From: Paratinospora sagittata
Lineage: Eukaryota; Streptophyta; Magnoliopsida; Ranunculales; Menispermaceae
Assembly (NCBI GenBank): GCA_035771175.1
Contig: CM069601.1
Coordinates: 4,300,001-4,364,000, forward strand
Length of the DNA: 64,000 nt
Direction of reading: 5' to 3'
Position numbers and translations under genes: made by a program. Within the stretch, counting starts at the first letter, position 1, and the number at the start of each line of letters is the position of its first letter. Below the pieces are notes generated by a model that was not told the origin of the DNA, searched no databases, and saw nothing but the letters and a program-made list of their open reading frames with translations. This document shows positions 24,130-35,578 of the stretch, one piece after another.

Positions 24130-24240
24130 ACATTTAAGAGAGTCGAACCTGCCCTCTTGGGTGGGGCATGAGGTGCAAATAAGCAATGCTATATGCAATC
24201 ACTCACGCCAACATAGAACTCAGCTCTTGCCCCTAACGGG
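24130..24240 (-). repeat. Possible SINE head (tRNA-like A and B boxes)
   Basis: Minus strand shows TGGCGTGAGTGATTGC (A-box-like, near 24198-24213) and GCAGGTTCGACTCTC (B-box-like, near 24137-24151). The spacing is longer than in a tRNA, and no tail or target duplication was found. Weak call. Confidence 0.2.
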
Positions 24241-24949
24241 ATGTGCAAATGAAGTAGTTGCCTTCTTTAGGGAGGTTGGTGTCTACATTGGATTTTGTGT
24301 TAAACTCGGTTGTGTATATTATAATTTTTTTAAAACTATGCAAACATTAACTTTAAAAAAAAAAAAAAAAAAAAAAACTATGCAAACATTATCATCAATT
24401 TAATGATATAAAAGATGAAACAATTATGAATATAAAAAAAATGTTCACTGCTCTTCATTTTCCAACCTCAAAGAAGAGAAGTTTCTGGCCCTAATAATGG
24501 AATCCACCGGAGACACAGCAGACACACATGGGGCAGAGTGTTTAGCTAAAACCTCACTACACAACAAACAATTTTTATTGGAGTAGTTGTTCTTCTCTAT
24601 TTCTCTCTCCTCTCTCCGCTCTCCACTCTCTAGGGATCTCCCTTCCTCTGTTTGGCTTTTCTCCCTAACAAAACCCCAAAAACAAACATAGAAACAAGAT
24701 AGCAAGAAACACAGTGAGATAATAAGCTAAGCCAAGTTTATAATACATACATACAACCAACCAAACAGACCCCAAGAAATTACAAAATGACCAAAAAAAA
24801 AAAATTCAAAAATACAACCACCACCAACACCGTCATCTCTGAAATCCCTCGAGTGAAAACAAAACTAAAACTAAACTAAAAAGTCAGACCAATTGCAGTG
24901 AAATCTTACATCTACTATTACTGGTGGTGGACATGGAGACCACGTCAGA

Positions 24950-25807
24950 TTAATTCCAGGGGGCAACCTCCGGCGACCGTGGTTGTCCTCGTCGTCTTCG
25001 TCTTCGTCTTCGTCTTCGTCGTCCCCGATGATGACATCGCCACGAGACTGAGCAGTAGATCGGCGAAGGCGCCGATGATGACATCGCCACGAGACTGAGC
25101 AGTAGATCGGCGAAGGCGCCGATGATGAACTTGTGGATGTGCTTGGGGTTCAAATCAAGGTAACATGACAACAACTCATTCAAACCATCCCAATTGGCTC
25201 TAACGTCGAGCAAGTTTCTCGCTTCGACCATCTCCTGCATCGATCGCCGGAAGTCCAAGAACGGGTCGGGCCAGTAGGTCTGGAAGGGGACGCCGCCGGC
25301 GATGATAGGCTGAGATATTGAAGAAGATCTCGAGGAGGAGGAGTAGACGTCGTGATTAATGGAGTCGAAGATGGAGTTGGAGCGGCCGGGGAAGGAGAAG
25401 AAGAAGCGTTGGGAGGAGAAGACGGCGGTCGTGGGGTCAGTGGCGTCGGAGAAGTTGTCGGAGGAGGAGGAGGTGGAGAAGAAGTCAGTGGTGGAGCGGC
25501 TGAGGGAATTGGAAGTAGTAGGAGATGGAGATGTAGTAGTAGTTGTTGTAGTAGTAGTAGTGAAATCATAGAGAGAGTTGAAGTTCTTCATAACTACTAG
25601 GTTTGATGAGTTATTGTGATCTTTGATAGTAGTAGTAGTACTAGTAGTAGCAGAAGAAGAAGAAGAAGAAGAAGAAGAAGAAGAAGAAGAAGAAGAAGAA
25701 GGTGGAGGAGAAGGAGATTGGTTGTTGATGTTAGTGTTGTGGTTGGGTTTTGATCTGTTGAGCTTTGAGAAGCAGAGATGAAGGGTTCTTCCTATGTTGC
25801 CGGGCAT
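24950..25807 (-). CDS. OVATE family protein with frameshifted arginine-rich C-terminus
   Basis: Plant-specific transcriptional repressor family that acts with TALE homeodomain and TRM proteins in organ shape. Single exon, 285 residues. N-terminal MPGNIGRTLHLCFSKL is the conserved start of one OFP subgroup; then poly-Ser (about 37-52), poly-Thr (83-92), and the OVATE domain at about 175-241 (YWPDPFLDFRRSMQEMV, LNELLSCYLDLNPKHIHKFI, FADLL). Directly after the domain, a 47 bp direct repeat (25027-25073 and 25074-25120) repeats the last domain codons in another frame. 47 is not a multiple of three, so the tail becomes SAPSPIYCSVSWRCHH followed by 11 consecutive Arg and a stop at 24950. With one repeat copy the frame would end at 24945. 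GAA/CTT microsatellites lie in the coding region and the 5' UTR. Confidence 0.9.
   Translation of the reverse strand: MPGNIGRTLHLCFSKLNRSKPNHNTNINNQSPSPPPSSSSSSSSSSSSSSSSATTSTTTTIKDHNNSSNLVVMKNFNSLYDFTTTTTTTTTTSPSPTTSNSLSRSTTDFFSTSSSSDNFSDATDPTTAVFSSQRFFFSFPGRSNSIFDSINHDVYSSSSRSSSISQPIIAGGVPFQTYWPDPFLDFRRSMQEMVEARNLLDVRANWDGLNELLSCYLDLNPKHIHKFIIGAFADLLLSLVAMSSSAPSPIYCSVSWRCHHRGRRRRRRRRRRRGQPRSPEVAPWN
25027..25120 (-). repeat. 47 bp perfect tandem duplication in the OFP gene
   Basis: Two identical 47 bp units, 25027-25073 and 25074-25120, each GATGATGACATCGCC...AAGGCGCC on the plus strand; GATGATGA continues briefly past the second. It shifts the OFP frame. Confidence 0.95.
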
Positions 25808-25836
25808 TATCTTCTTCTTCTTCTTCTTCTTCTTGA
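25648..25836. repeat. GAA/CTT microsatellites at the OFP 5' end
   Basis: (GAA)n on the plus strand at about 25648-25700 encodes the poly-Ser run on the minus strand. (TTC)n at about 25809-25835 lies just upstream of the ATG, so the 5' UTR carries (GAA)n. Confidence 0.85.
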
Positions 25837-25864
25837 GCTTATTTTTCTTGTTCTTAGTAATTAA

Positions 25865-26808
25865 TGAGATTGTGAAGTATATATGGGGATTGGATTAATT
25901 AATATTTCATGGTTGATGCTGTAAGTGGTTGAATTGAATGGCGAGTAAGACAAGACAGGGAGGGACGACTGTTTGGCCCATTTCTTTTTCTTGGAAGTAT
26001 ACAGTATGAAATATGCGAAGAAGGTACGATGTGATGGGAGGACCGGAGGAGAAGTAATTACGCACATGGTTAGATAGTCATTGAGAGTATTGCTAGTGTT
26101 CATATCATACTTATTATTATATTGTCCAATTAAACATGGCTTTTTCTACTCTATTTCACATACTTGGGCGACATCCCATAAAATATTTTTCCCATTTGGT
26201 TTTGAAAAAGAGTAATAATAATTTTTAAATTTTCTTCTTTTTTATTTTGGTTTTTTCTAAAAGATTACGTTGATTTTCAATTACTACTGAATTACATATT
26301 ACCAACAACTTACTAATCATTCTAAAGAACATGCCCCAAATAGAAATATAAGGCCACGAGAAGATCACCCAATGAAATAACAACCATCGTTATTCTATTT
26401 ATTATTTATTTATTTATTTTATAAGGAGACTTCACGTAACTTAATTTCCTTGAGATATGATAAATTAATTATCCATATCTAATCAAAGACTATTATTTTG
26501 ATCCACGTATAATTAATATTTTTATGTAGACACTTGTGTCTATATAACATCAAAGATAATAAATAAAGATGTAACTCACCTTGAAAAAGTATTTAAGATT
26601 ACAATAAGATGTCATATCATAAGAGCTAGATATGATTGACATTAATCAATCTTTGTTTGCTACACATGTTTTGTTTTCTTTGGTTTAATTTTAAAAAGGT
26701 ACACTTGTTTAATTATATCTTACACAAGAGTTAATTGATCGACATTTGTTTCCTATAACCACCTGTTATGTAGTTATGTTTTTCAAGAAAGGATATACAT
26801 GTTTAATG

Positions 26809-26854
<46 letters not shown>

Positions 26855-28896
26855 TAGGAAAGAATTATAATATTGCCATTGGGGATGACAAATTTGTGTG
26901 AATTATATATTTATGAAGAAAAGGTACAAGTAAATGGGATATGAATTTGTGACAACGCCTCTTTGGTTATATTCTCATTTTAAAAAGTTATAACATATGC
27001 TAAAGATGCCAAAAGTCCAATTATCCTTTTTTTTTTTTCTGATCAGTCACACTTTATTATATATATATATATATATATACAACCAAGATCTATATTATTA
27101 TGTATGCAGTTAGCCTAAATATTAGAAATAATGAACACATTATCAATGTTGTATATCGACAAATCTACTACTTTAGTTTTCCCATAAATTTAAAAATACC
27201 CACTTGCTTTTCCATTATAAATCCTATCTTTTTAATTACTCTATACTCTTTAGCTAGCTAGGTACATCTTAATTAAATGTGAAATATATATATTATATTA
27301 TTCTTCTACTGTTCCTGGTCCGAGTTCATGTTTTTGTCGTCTGATCAGTTCCAAAACTGACATGTTTATATATATATATTGAGGAAAAAGAAAAACAAAA
27401 AAGAAACATAAGATGTATTTATATACTTGGAAATTCAATAATTAGACTAAATTGTACTACTTTATCTCTTAATTTGATACAAATTATCTCTTAATTTGAT
27501 ACAAATAAACCCACTATTATAGTAGTCATATAATTAAATCATAACTTTAAACTATGTCTTTAATATGTTCAAAAGTTAATAATTAGGTACCCACCATTGA
27601 AATTCTCATTAAAAAAAAAAAAAAAAAAACAGAAGTAAGTTATATATATAGTACATGACTTATGAGAGTGACCCACACATTAATAATAATGAAAAAGAAC
27701 TTGTATCATTCATTCTCAAAATTATAAGTTGTGTTGGAGAATAGTACAAAAGATATGAATATATAGAAAAAGAAATTGCCAGCATTTATTAATGCTTAAC
27801 ATTCAGAAACACCACCATTACCTCTAATAATAATGTGTTGGTGAGCAACTGATCAACAATATGGCACATATTTAATTTCTATTAATTTTCATTGTCTCTC
27901 CATATGTGTTAATTACTTGAGCATTTTAATTTTATTTTTTTAAAAGATAATAAATCCCAAATTAAACCACCGCTCCTTGATTCTTTCTAAAGTGTTTTTG
28001 AAGTAAAAATATTTTTAAATGTATTTAGTAACACTTATTTCTAACTAAACTATGATTTGAAAAAATAGTTTTCAATTTTTAGAACCCGGAAGGGACCAAC
28101 TTTTTTCAAAAGCACTTCTGCTAAAAGCGTTTATAAAAAAAATACTTTTAAAAAAACTCTTCTAAACAAGGCCTTTAATTAGAACACCACTCCTTGATTC
28201 TTTCCAAAGTGTTTTTTTTAGCAAAAACATTTTTAAATGTATTTAGTAACACTTACTTCTAACTAAACTACGATATGAAAAAATAGTTTTCAATTTTTAG
28301 AAGAAGTTAGAACTCGGGATAGACCAATTTTTTCTAAAAGTATTTCTACTAAAAGCGTTTATAAAAAAAAAAACACTTTTGAAAAAATTCTTCTAAACAA
28401 GGTCTTTAATTAAAACACATCACCCTATTTCATGACTATAATACAAATTAATGCCTACTTTCAATTCTTTTAACTTTTTTTCTCTTGAAGAACAAGTAGC
28501 TAGGCCCCATATGACTGCAATCCGCATTTCCCCTACTTATATTCATATAGAATGTACATTTTTTCCAAAATCATATATCCTTACCATTATTATAAAAATT
28601 ATATCTATTATTTCAATATTACAAAAATAATAATTTTTAATTTTTTTTTAACCCGGGAACATGCATGCCCGTCCATCAAATTAAGACGACCATACAAAAA
28701 ATTTAAACAAAAAAAAGAAATTAAAAAAAAATCAAAGAGGACCATATAACACGACTTAATTACATATTAAGGAGAATATTAAGGGTATATTAATTCAGAC
28801 AACAAAGGAGAAGATGATATGACGATGACGATCAAACCTACAAGTTGTTCATATAGACACAAAAAAAAAATACCCTCTCTATCTGTTCTCTGTGTT
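25865..28896. other. Intergenic, AT-rich
   Basis: Between the OFP promoter and the LEA 3' end. Contains (TA)n near 26814-26850 and 27057-27079, poly-A at 27611-27630, and the tandem duplication listed separately. No gene recognised. Confidence 0.6.
27965..28414. repeat. Tandem duplication of a ~220 bp MITE-like unit
   Basis: Two copies, about 27965-28183 and 28184-28414. Both start CACC-CTCCTTGATTCTTTC, contain AAATGTATTTAGTAACACTTA and CTAAAAGCGTTTATAAAAAAA, and end TTCTAAACAAGG-CTTTAATTA. They differ by about 10%. AAGTGTTTTT/AAACACTTCT complementary tracts at the two ends suggest a fold-back element. Confidence 0.7.
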
Positions 28897-31292
28897 TTAT
28901 GGGTTCTGATTGAGCCTTGCGGCTGCAGCCAGAGACTCCCCAACACCACCCGGTTTAGTCCCTTTATTGGGCTTGTTCCGAACCTCTGCTGCTATCACTC
29001 CCTGCGCATCTTCTCTCGTCACCACCTTATCTGCTGCCAGCTTCATACTTGCATCCTGATCATTGATCAACCATTTCTGTTATTTCCAGTAAATAAATAT
29101 ATAAACATGTAATGTAATTATAAGAGATTTCATATATATTGCTACTTTTTCTGTCTTTAAAATTTGTTTCTGTTCTATTTACACTATTTTACTTAATTAC
29201 AATAAACATTAGTATTTTTTTATTAAACAATAATATTAATTATATTTTAACTTTAGTTTTTATTTTTAGTTAAAACACTAAAACTTTAATTGATAAATGT
29301 TAAAAATCAATTTAGGCACGTGCTTTATAATGAAGATTTTAGTCCTTTATATAAAGCGACTTCATATAAAGCGACGTCCAACTCGTACATTCATAATATA
29401 TATATCACTTTCATGCACCATTAAATTATTTTAAAAATTATGCGTTCATATATGTAATTCAAAACAATCATCTAATAGGATATAAAAGTCAAAAAAATTT
29501 TTACGTATACTGATTGCTAATACTATTTTTTGACACTAACACATAGCCTCTTTTATATGTTAAAGATGTTGTACACTATTTAAATGTCCATCAGGATATA
29601 ACGTTAGCATTCAGCGTACATATAATATTACTTTAGAAGTGATGTACACCATATGATCATCATACCCTACAATTTGGGTGCCAACTTAGTAGTACTTATT
29701 TATATGTGAATCTTGCATTTGAATTTATTATGTTTACTTTATAAACTAATTAATAACACGTATTATTAGTGTATAAATTAAGAAGACTAATTAATTAACA
29801 TGTTAATATTATTAATGTAGTTAGTTACATATATGTATATACGTACCGTGAGAACATCAGCCAGTGTTGCCTTGTCTTGGTCGTACAACAAGCGCGCGTT
29901 GACGGTAGCCGCGGATTGAGCGGACGCAGCTAAGCCTCCTGGTGCGGTCAAGTTGCATCCAGTTGCTTTTACTTCCGCAGCTTGTATTGCAGAGGCGTCG
30001 CTTGCCTCAACCGCCTTGTCCCCCGCTGTCAACGCCGTCGCTTCCAGTGCTTCTCCGATCGTAATTGCGTCTCGCTCTAGCGCCGCTTCCGGAGGTCTCA
30101 TTTCCACCGGCGCTGGCCGAGAATGCTCTCCAACCACCTTCAAATTTTATTTTATTTTTCATCCAAATTCAATAATTAATGTTGTAAAAAGTAGATACGA
30201 ATAGATATATCCTAATTCATTATTACCCCAATTGGAGATTAAATATATATCCTCAATTAATTGAAGATGAAATAATAAATAATAAGAATCAGATTGTGAT
30301 TATTTTGATATGTAACAATAAAAATTATTTTATACGCTTTTTTTTCAAAAAATAATATACTTAGCCCATGATAGCCAATGTACACATTTTTAAGCACCCA
30401 TTTTATAAATATTTTGATACTCGATAATAAAAATCATTAGATACACTAAAAATGACTAATTTACACATTTCTCAGCACCCATTTTATAATTATCTTGATA
30501 CTTGATAATAAAAATCATTAGATACACTAATATAACTAATTTACACAATTTTCAGCACCCATTTTATAATTATTTTAATACTTGATAATAAGAATCATTA
30601 GATACACTAATTGAAAAAAGAAAGAACGAAAAAAGTTAGCAATTTAATTAGCCCACGATAATGAAGACAAAAAAATGACCAATTTACATATTTTTTTAAT
30701 ACCCAATTCATTTAATTGTATGATCTTTTAAAATAAATTTAATCAATACATTTTTCAAATAGAAATAACTCAAACAAGTGCTTAAAAACTTAAATAAATG
30801 TGAATTATATAATTAAAAAAGTTCGGATTAGAGCATTAAAATAATTGGGTAACAAGTAACACAAAAAAAAAAACCATTAACATTTTCTTGGAAGAAAACG
30901 TCTATACATTAAATTTGAATAATCAAGAACGATTATATATATTATATAAAAAATGCATGCACCTGTCCCGCGACGGACTCCGTTACAATACGCCGACCCG
31001 GAACGTCAGTTTCGGTGACTGTAACGCCTTCTTCTCCGGCGATATCAGTGACGTCTTTGTGACCCAAAAGGTCACTTCTCTCGTTGTGGGTCACTGCCGA
31101 TTGCATGACTGAAGCAGGGCCTCCTTTCTGGGTCTGACCCAGCACCAGATTCTCTGCGGCCTTCATCATCGCCGCATCTTGTGGAGCTATGGCCTTCGTT
31201 GCCAGCTCTCCGGTTACCGGAAACACGTCTCCGTACTTTTTGGGTCTCCGTTCCTCCGGTCGTCTCTCTTGCTGCTGCTGTTGCTGGCTCAT
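28897..31292 (-). CDS. Late embryogenesis abundant protein D-34, seed maturation protein (SMP) family
   Basis: Hydrophilic LEA protein of group 5 (D-34/Rab28 type), accumulating in drying seeds and thought to protect cell components. Three exons: 30963-31292, 29847-30137 and 28897-29055, all at phase 0, GT-AG, 259 residues, the usual family length. Three SMP repeats are visible: about 16-75 (YGDVFPVTGELA, AAMMKAAENLVLGQT, GPASVMQSA), 134-192 (AITIGEALEATALTAGDKAV, SDASAIQAAEVKATG) and 199-258 (KATLADVLT, LAADKVVTREDAQGVIAAEV, GGVGESLAAAARLNQ). The start at 31292 gives MSQQQQQQERR, the only Met ahead of the first repeat. A G-box/ABRE cluster lies just upstream, fitting ABA and seed expression. 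A CATGCA RY-type motif sits at the start of intron 1. Confidence 0.95.
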
Positions 31293-31373
31293 CCTCTTGG
31301 TCAGATTATTCTAGTACTTTGGCGTGTTTTAGGGTGGTGCTTATGTAAGTGGTTTAAGTGAGGGAGGGCTTGC

Positions 31374-31424
31374 CACGTGGGTGTACACGTGGAAGACGGA
31401 GGGGTAACCAATGATAAACGTGGC
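31374..31424 (-). promoter_or_regulatory. ABRE/G-box cluster in the LEA promoter
   Basis: CACGTG at 31374-31379 and 31386-31391, plus ACGTGGC at 31418-31424, all 80-130 bases upstream of the LEA start codon. ACGTGGC and CACGTG are the ABRE core bound by ABI5/ABF bZIP factors. Multiple ABREs are the known requirement for ABA-responsive LEA genes. Confidence 0.7.
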
Positions 31425-31429
31425 AGCTT

Positions 31430-32000
31430 GTGTGTGCAATGGCAAGAGTTTGGGAGACCGTTGACGTGAATAATAGCAGACGAACTATATTTTTTTTATC
31501 GTAATTCTTAACTCGTGAAACATTATATTGAAGGTTGCGTCTCCCTAATATTTTTCTAAGTTTAGCTTTTGATGTCCTATTTTGAATCATTGTATTTGTT
31601 TGAAGGGTAATTTTATTTTTATTTTTTATTTTAATTCTTGGTGCTATTGGGCCTTATTATTAGCATTTATTTATCGCGTTAATAGTTGAAATTATTCTTG
31701 TCTTTGATCTAGTAATCTTTAATATAAGTTATATATATATATATATATGTGATTCAATGTAACAAATACTACATATTAATAAAAAATAAAAATAAAACTA
31801 AGCCTCTTTTCTAAGTCTAATTAAAATAAAAGCAACTGATGAAAAAGGTCATTGGTAGAATATATTTATATTATTTGAACTATGATAATATTTTTACATA
31901 ACTTTATTATAAGCATTCAAGACTCGGATCGTTTGAGAGATCTATATAACCATGATTACATGTACTTCCACTGCCCACATTTGAACTAATTCCATTGTTT
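31430..32000. other. Intergenic between LEA promoter and VOC gene 3' end
   Basis: AT-rich; (TA)n near 31731-31748. The part just below 32001 is presumably the VOC gene's 3' UTR. Nothing else seen. Confidence 0.5.
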
Positions 32001-34797
32001 TTATGCTGCCCAGCTCCCAACCTCCAAGCCATTGCCTAACAAATTGTAAGCAAAAAGGTATTAAATGTTCAACATAAACATTTAATAAAACATGCAACTG
32101 TCTTAGGTGATAGATAGGAACAAAAAAAAAAAAAAAAGACAAAATGAAAATGGCAGGAGGGAAAAGAAGAAAAGTATAGGAATTGAAAGCAAAGAACTTT
32201 TAAAAAGTTAGATTTTCAACAGCTTATAAATCACTTCAACCAACCATCAAATTTGATAAACATTGCTTTCATCAGTTATGGGTAGTTTCACTTTCAGCTA
32301 TACCTAATCCATGTGGACCATTAAAAAATGTCAAGACCCTTGGTTTTTTCTTTACGAAGAGAAAGTCCCATATCCTAGAAATGTCAAACGCTCGAAATGG
32401 ACATGTGTAGAACTCATTTATGTCACAAGCAAGTTTCTAAAAATCTTCCCCTCACTCTCATACTGAATTCCAGCATACTTTTCTTCTGCAACCCCAAAAA
32501 GGCCGGCAAAAACTTCAAGGGTCAGAAACGCAACAAGATGGTCTGTCCACTATATCTATATGCATGACAGTATATATAATATTTAATATGACCTTGCAAT
32601 GCAGCATTTGCGGCTTGCATTTAAGACCGGCACCTCGGGCTTTTTCCAGTGATAAAGGAAACAATTCATACATAAAAGATATGGTGATAAAACTATTTCT
32701 GCCATGTGTGATTTGATTAGGTCCTTGAGAATTAAAATCATTACTGGGGAAATTTTGCATAAGCCTATGTTACCTAGACTCGGATATGAGTGTCGAACAC
32801 AGGTACATATCTAGAGGTTTGACCCATTCATTTTCAAATTTTAGGATACGGGGACTCGGTTGTATTATATGTTGTTTTTTTTCTTTTTTTCTTTTTTTCA
32901 CTCATTTATTGTCCTTTTTATTCTCCCACTTGAGTGAATTTCACCTATTAGTCATTATCTTCTTTCATGCTTTCTCTTCTTTCCATTGGAGAATCTACAT
33001 AGTAATATTTTAAAATTTAAAGTGTCGAACACATATCCCATACCCATGTCATATTATGAAATGTCGAACAGAGGTACATCGGGCTAAAGTAAAGGGTTCG
33101 AGTAACATAGGCGTAAACACTGAAAAAGAATCCAAGTGAATAGTGGTGCTCGCCTATTTTCCATAGCACTTATTCTTACAAATTGGAAGGATGATTGATA
33201 GATATTGGGATTTGTTCTCATTCAAGCAGTGATGGGAAATAGGTCTCAATTCTCTTAGATTAAGCTCGCTTATTATACCTTGGATTTGTTATGGTCGCAT
33301 CCAACAAGAAAATGCCCAGTTTAGATCAAACCAAAGCCAATAGGCCTAACAGAAGGTCTTCTATCCTATGAAACAGATCCATACAGAGATCTAAAATATA
33401 TAAAAATTCAGTCATGTAAAATTCACTAACACAAGAACATGATGATATAATGCAAAGAGAAAAGAGCATACCATCAGGATCAAAGAAGAAGACTTGCTTT
33501 GTTTTCCCATCAGGTTGTGTCTTCTCAAATATTTCAATGCTTTTTTCCTGTGAAATCACTTTCAATTCAGCAAATTCTTCAAAGAATGTAGGCGAATTAA
33601 TTAATTTACAACAGAAGTTAGGCTAAAATAAATTAGTTTGGTTAGATGTTAAAAACAAAGAGAAAAGATCCTAACCAATGATAGCGAATGTAATTAAAAC
33701 TTTTCAATAAAATTCGGTTAACAAAAACATTTGTCAAACCAAATTAAAATGTTTTTAGGTCATGCTATTTGATATGGTAAAATATGCAAGAATATTCACT
33801 CACTGGAATTTAGGTAGACAAATTGACAATATATAATGTTCTGATTATGATACTCATTGCTCTAGAAAATGAAATGGATTTGACCCTTTGTGCAAAAATG
33901 ACAAAGGTTAAAACCATAACCAGAATACACCTCCCCAAGACCTCATATTTCACACTAGGTGATAACTTTGTCAAAGGCTCAAAACAGATTTGCATGTATC
34001 TCAAATCCACCAGTATTAGATGGTGTACATTTGAATATCTTGCACTGTGGAAGTATCCCATCTAGTGCATAGAAATGAATATTTTTTGTCATCTCTGCTC
34101 AAACCAAATCAATTACAATTATACCGGATTCATTTCTCTTTTAGCCCCTAATATAGAGCCACCCATCATAGACCCTTTAACGATTTAAGCTAAAAAAATG
34201 CAATTGGCATGAGTATAGCCATAAGAACAACTTACCATAAAAAAAATACTTGATTGAAATTTAATTCTCAAAATCACATAATAAATTCCCAGCAAAAATT
34301 TAACAAAATTTACCAGAAATTTATAAAAAAATTAATTCATCAAAATGGAGATTGAAAGCATGAGAAAGAGAAGTTTGCCTTCAAGAATTGAACAAAGGCA
34401 TCGTAGTTGGAAACACCAAAAGAGATATGATGGCCTCTTGGAAGGTTCCTGGGCTCGGCAACGCGATTCACGATCTCTTCCGGGAGATTTTGCTGAGGAT
34501 CTCTCTGAATAATATGAAGCGAAGAAGATGAATTGGGGATTCTCAGCCAAACCACTTCAAAGTTTCCGAAATCCGGGGTTTCAATCCGTTCAAAACCCAG
34601 TATCTGAATCAGAAATACCCAGAAACTAGTAAGAAAAAAAAAATTTGGGTCTGAACTATTTGATGAAATTGAGAGGAGAAATGGAAATGGAGAGAAGTGG
34701 GTATGGTGTGTACCTTCTCGTAGAATTTGGCAAGGCGTTTTACATCTGATGTTGCCCTCGCTATGTGGTTTAGGGAAATACCTGCTGCTGCCGCCAT
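32001..34797 (-). CDS. Glyoxalase I-like (VOC superfamily) small protein
   Basis: Metal-dependent vicinal-oxygen-chelate fold, annotated in plants as lactoylglutathione lyase-like/glyoxalase I family; the substrate cannot be read from sequence. Four exons: 34714-34797, 34379-34603, 33472-33547 and 32001-32035, 139 residues. Blocks are ISLNHIARAT, DVKRLAKFYEKILGFE, GNFEVVWLRIP, RGHHISFGVSNYDAF, EIFEKTQPDGKTKQVFFFDP and DGNGLEVGSW. Candidate metal ligands are His11, His58, His86/87 and Glu133. Intron 2 begins AAG|GCAAAC, a GC-AG intron; no GT site keeps the family's frame. ATG 34797 is the first in frame. Intron 3 hosts MITE copy 2. It lies about 780 bp below the PPR gene on the same strand, with no sign of functional link. 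Confidence 0.92.
32765..33110 (+). mobile_element. MITE, CTATGTTAC family, copy 2
   Basis: 346 bp inside intron 3 of the VOC gene. Starts CTATGTTACCTAGACTC and ends GGGTTCGAGTAACATAG. Flanks GCATAAGC and GCGTAAAC are an 8 bp duplication with two mismatches. High similarity to copy 1. Confidence 0.75.
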
Positions 34798-35578
34798 TGT
34801 TGCCTCTGTTCTTTCTTCTTCGTTCTTCTTCTTCTTCTTTGGTTGGTTGATTCGATTCAAGTAAAACTATTCTGTCTCTGTTGACTCTTGCCATTTTCTT
34901 AGGCTTCTTCTACACGTGTAAAGGATTGGATCAGTTGAGGGAATATCTACTTAAAATTTTATAAGAAAAATAAAAAATAAATTAAAAAAAAATGTACCTA
35001 AAATTTGATTAACGTAAGGGGTATTTTTCTTTTCTTGTTTTTTCTTGTTTTTTTTTTTTTGTTGTTGGGCGATAAGATCAGCTCAGCATTTATATGAGTT
35101 GTGTTTATGTTTTATGTTTTTTTTTTTTTTTTTTTGGAGAACTCAAGATTCTTAGGCCCCTAGTTACTCGAGAGTTCTGACTAATTTCTTGGACCCTTGA
35201 TTGCTTGAACAGGATCGCTCTCAGTGGCTAATCAAGTCTCATGTTTTGCATTAAGCCTTCTCTCTGTTGTGGATAATGAGAGATTTAAACTTGAGATTTT
35301 CAGAATTAAAGTTGGCCCTAGTTACTAAGATTTCATCGCTTGAATGATTTAACTTAAGCCTGTAACCATTAAGTATGGCTATTCCTCTATTCTACAAACA
35401 AAATACAAGGTAATATATTAGGTAATAGGCTATTTCTCTACCCTACCAACAAAATACATAAAAATATAGCTCAACTCTTTCTCAATTCTCATGTAAATGT
35501 GTTCATTTTTTTTTCCTTCTTGTGCGTGCGTCCGCGTGAGACTAGCACAATCTTAATTATCAGCTACAAAGAATATGA
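34798..35578. other. Short intergenic between PPR 3' end and VOC 5' end
   Basis: Holds the VOC promoter/5' UTR and PPR 3' UTR. T-rich tracts at 35049-35060 and 35119-35135. No gene. Confidence 0.6.

Noticed and set aside
24445..24705. 86-codon minus-strand frame downstream of the OFP gene
   Set aside because: No motif; overlaps a CT-rich tract likely to be OFP 3' flank.
25352..25600. Plus-strand frames of 70-82 codons rich in Gly/Glu/Val across the OFP gene
   Set aside because: They are the complement of the OFP coding repeats; the OVATE domain proves the minus strand.
34340..34894. A 184-codon minus-strand frame over VOC exons 1-2 starting upstream of the gene's ATG
   Set aside because: It reads through intron 1 and mixes frames; only the spliced 139-residue model keeps the VOC motifs.
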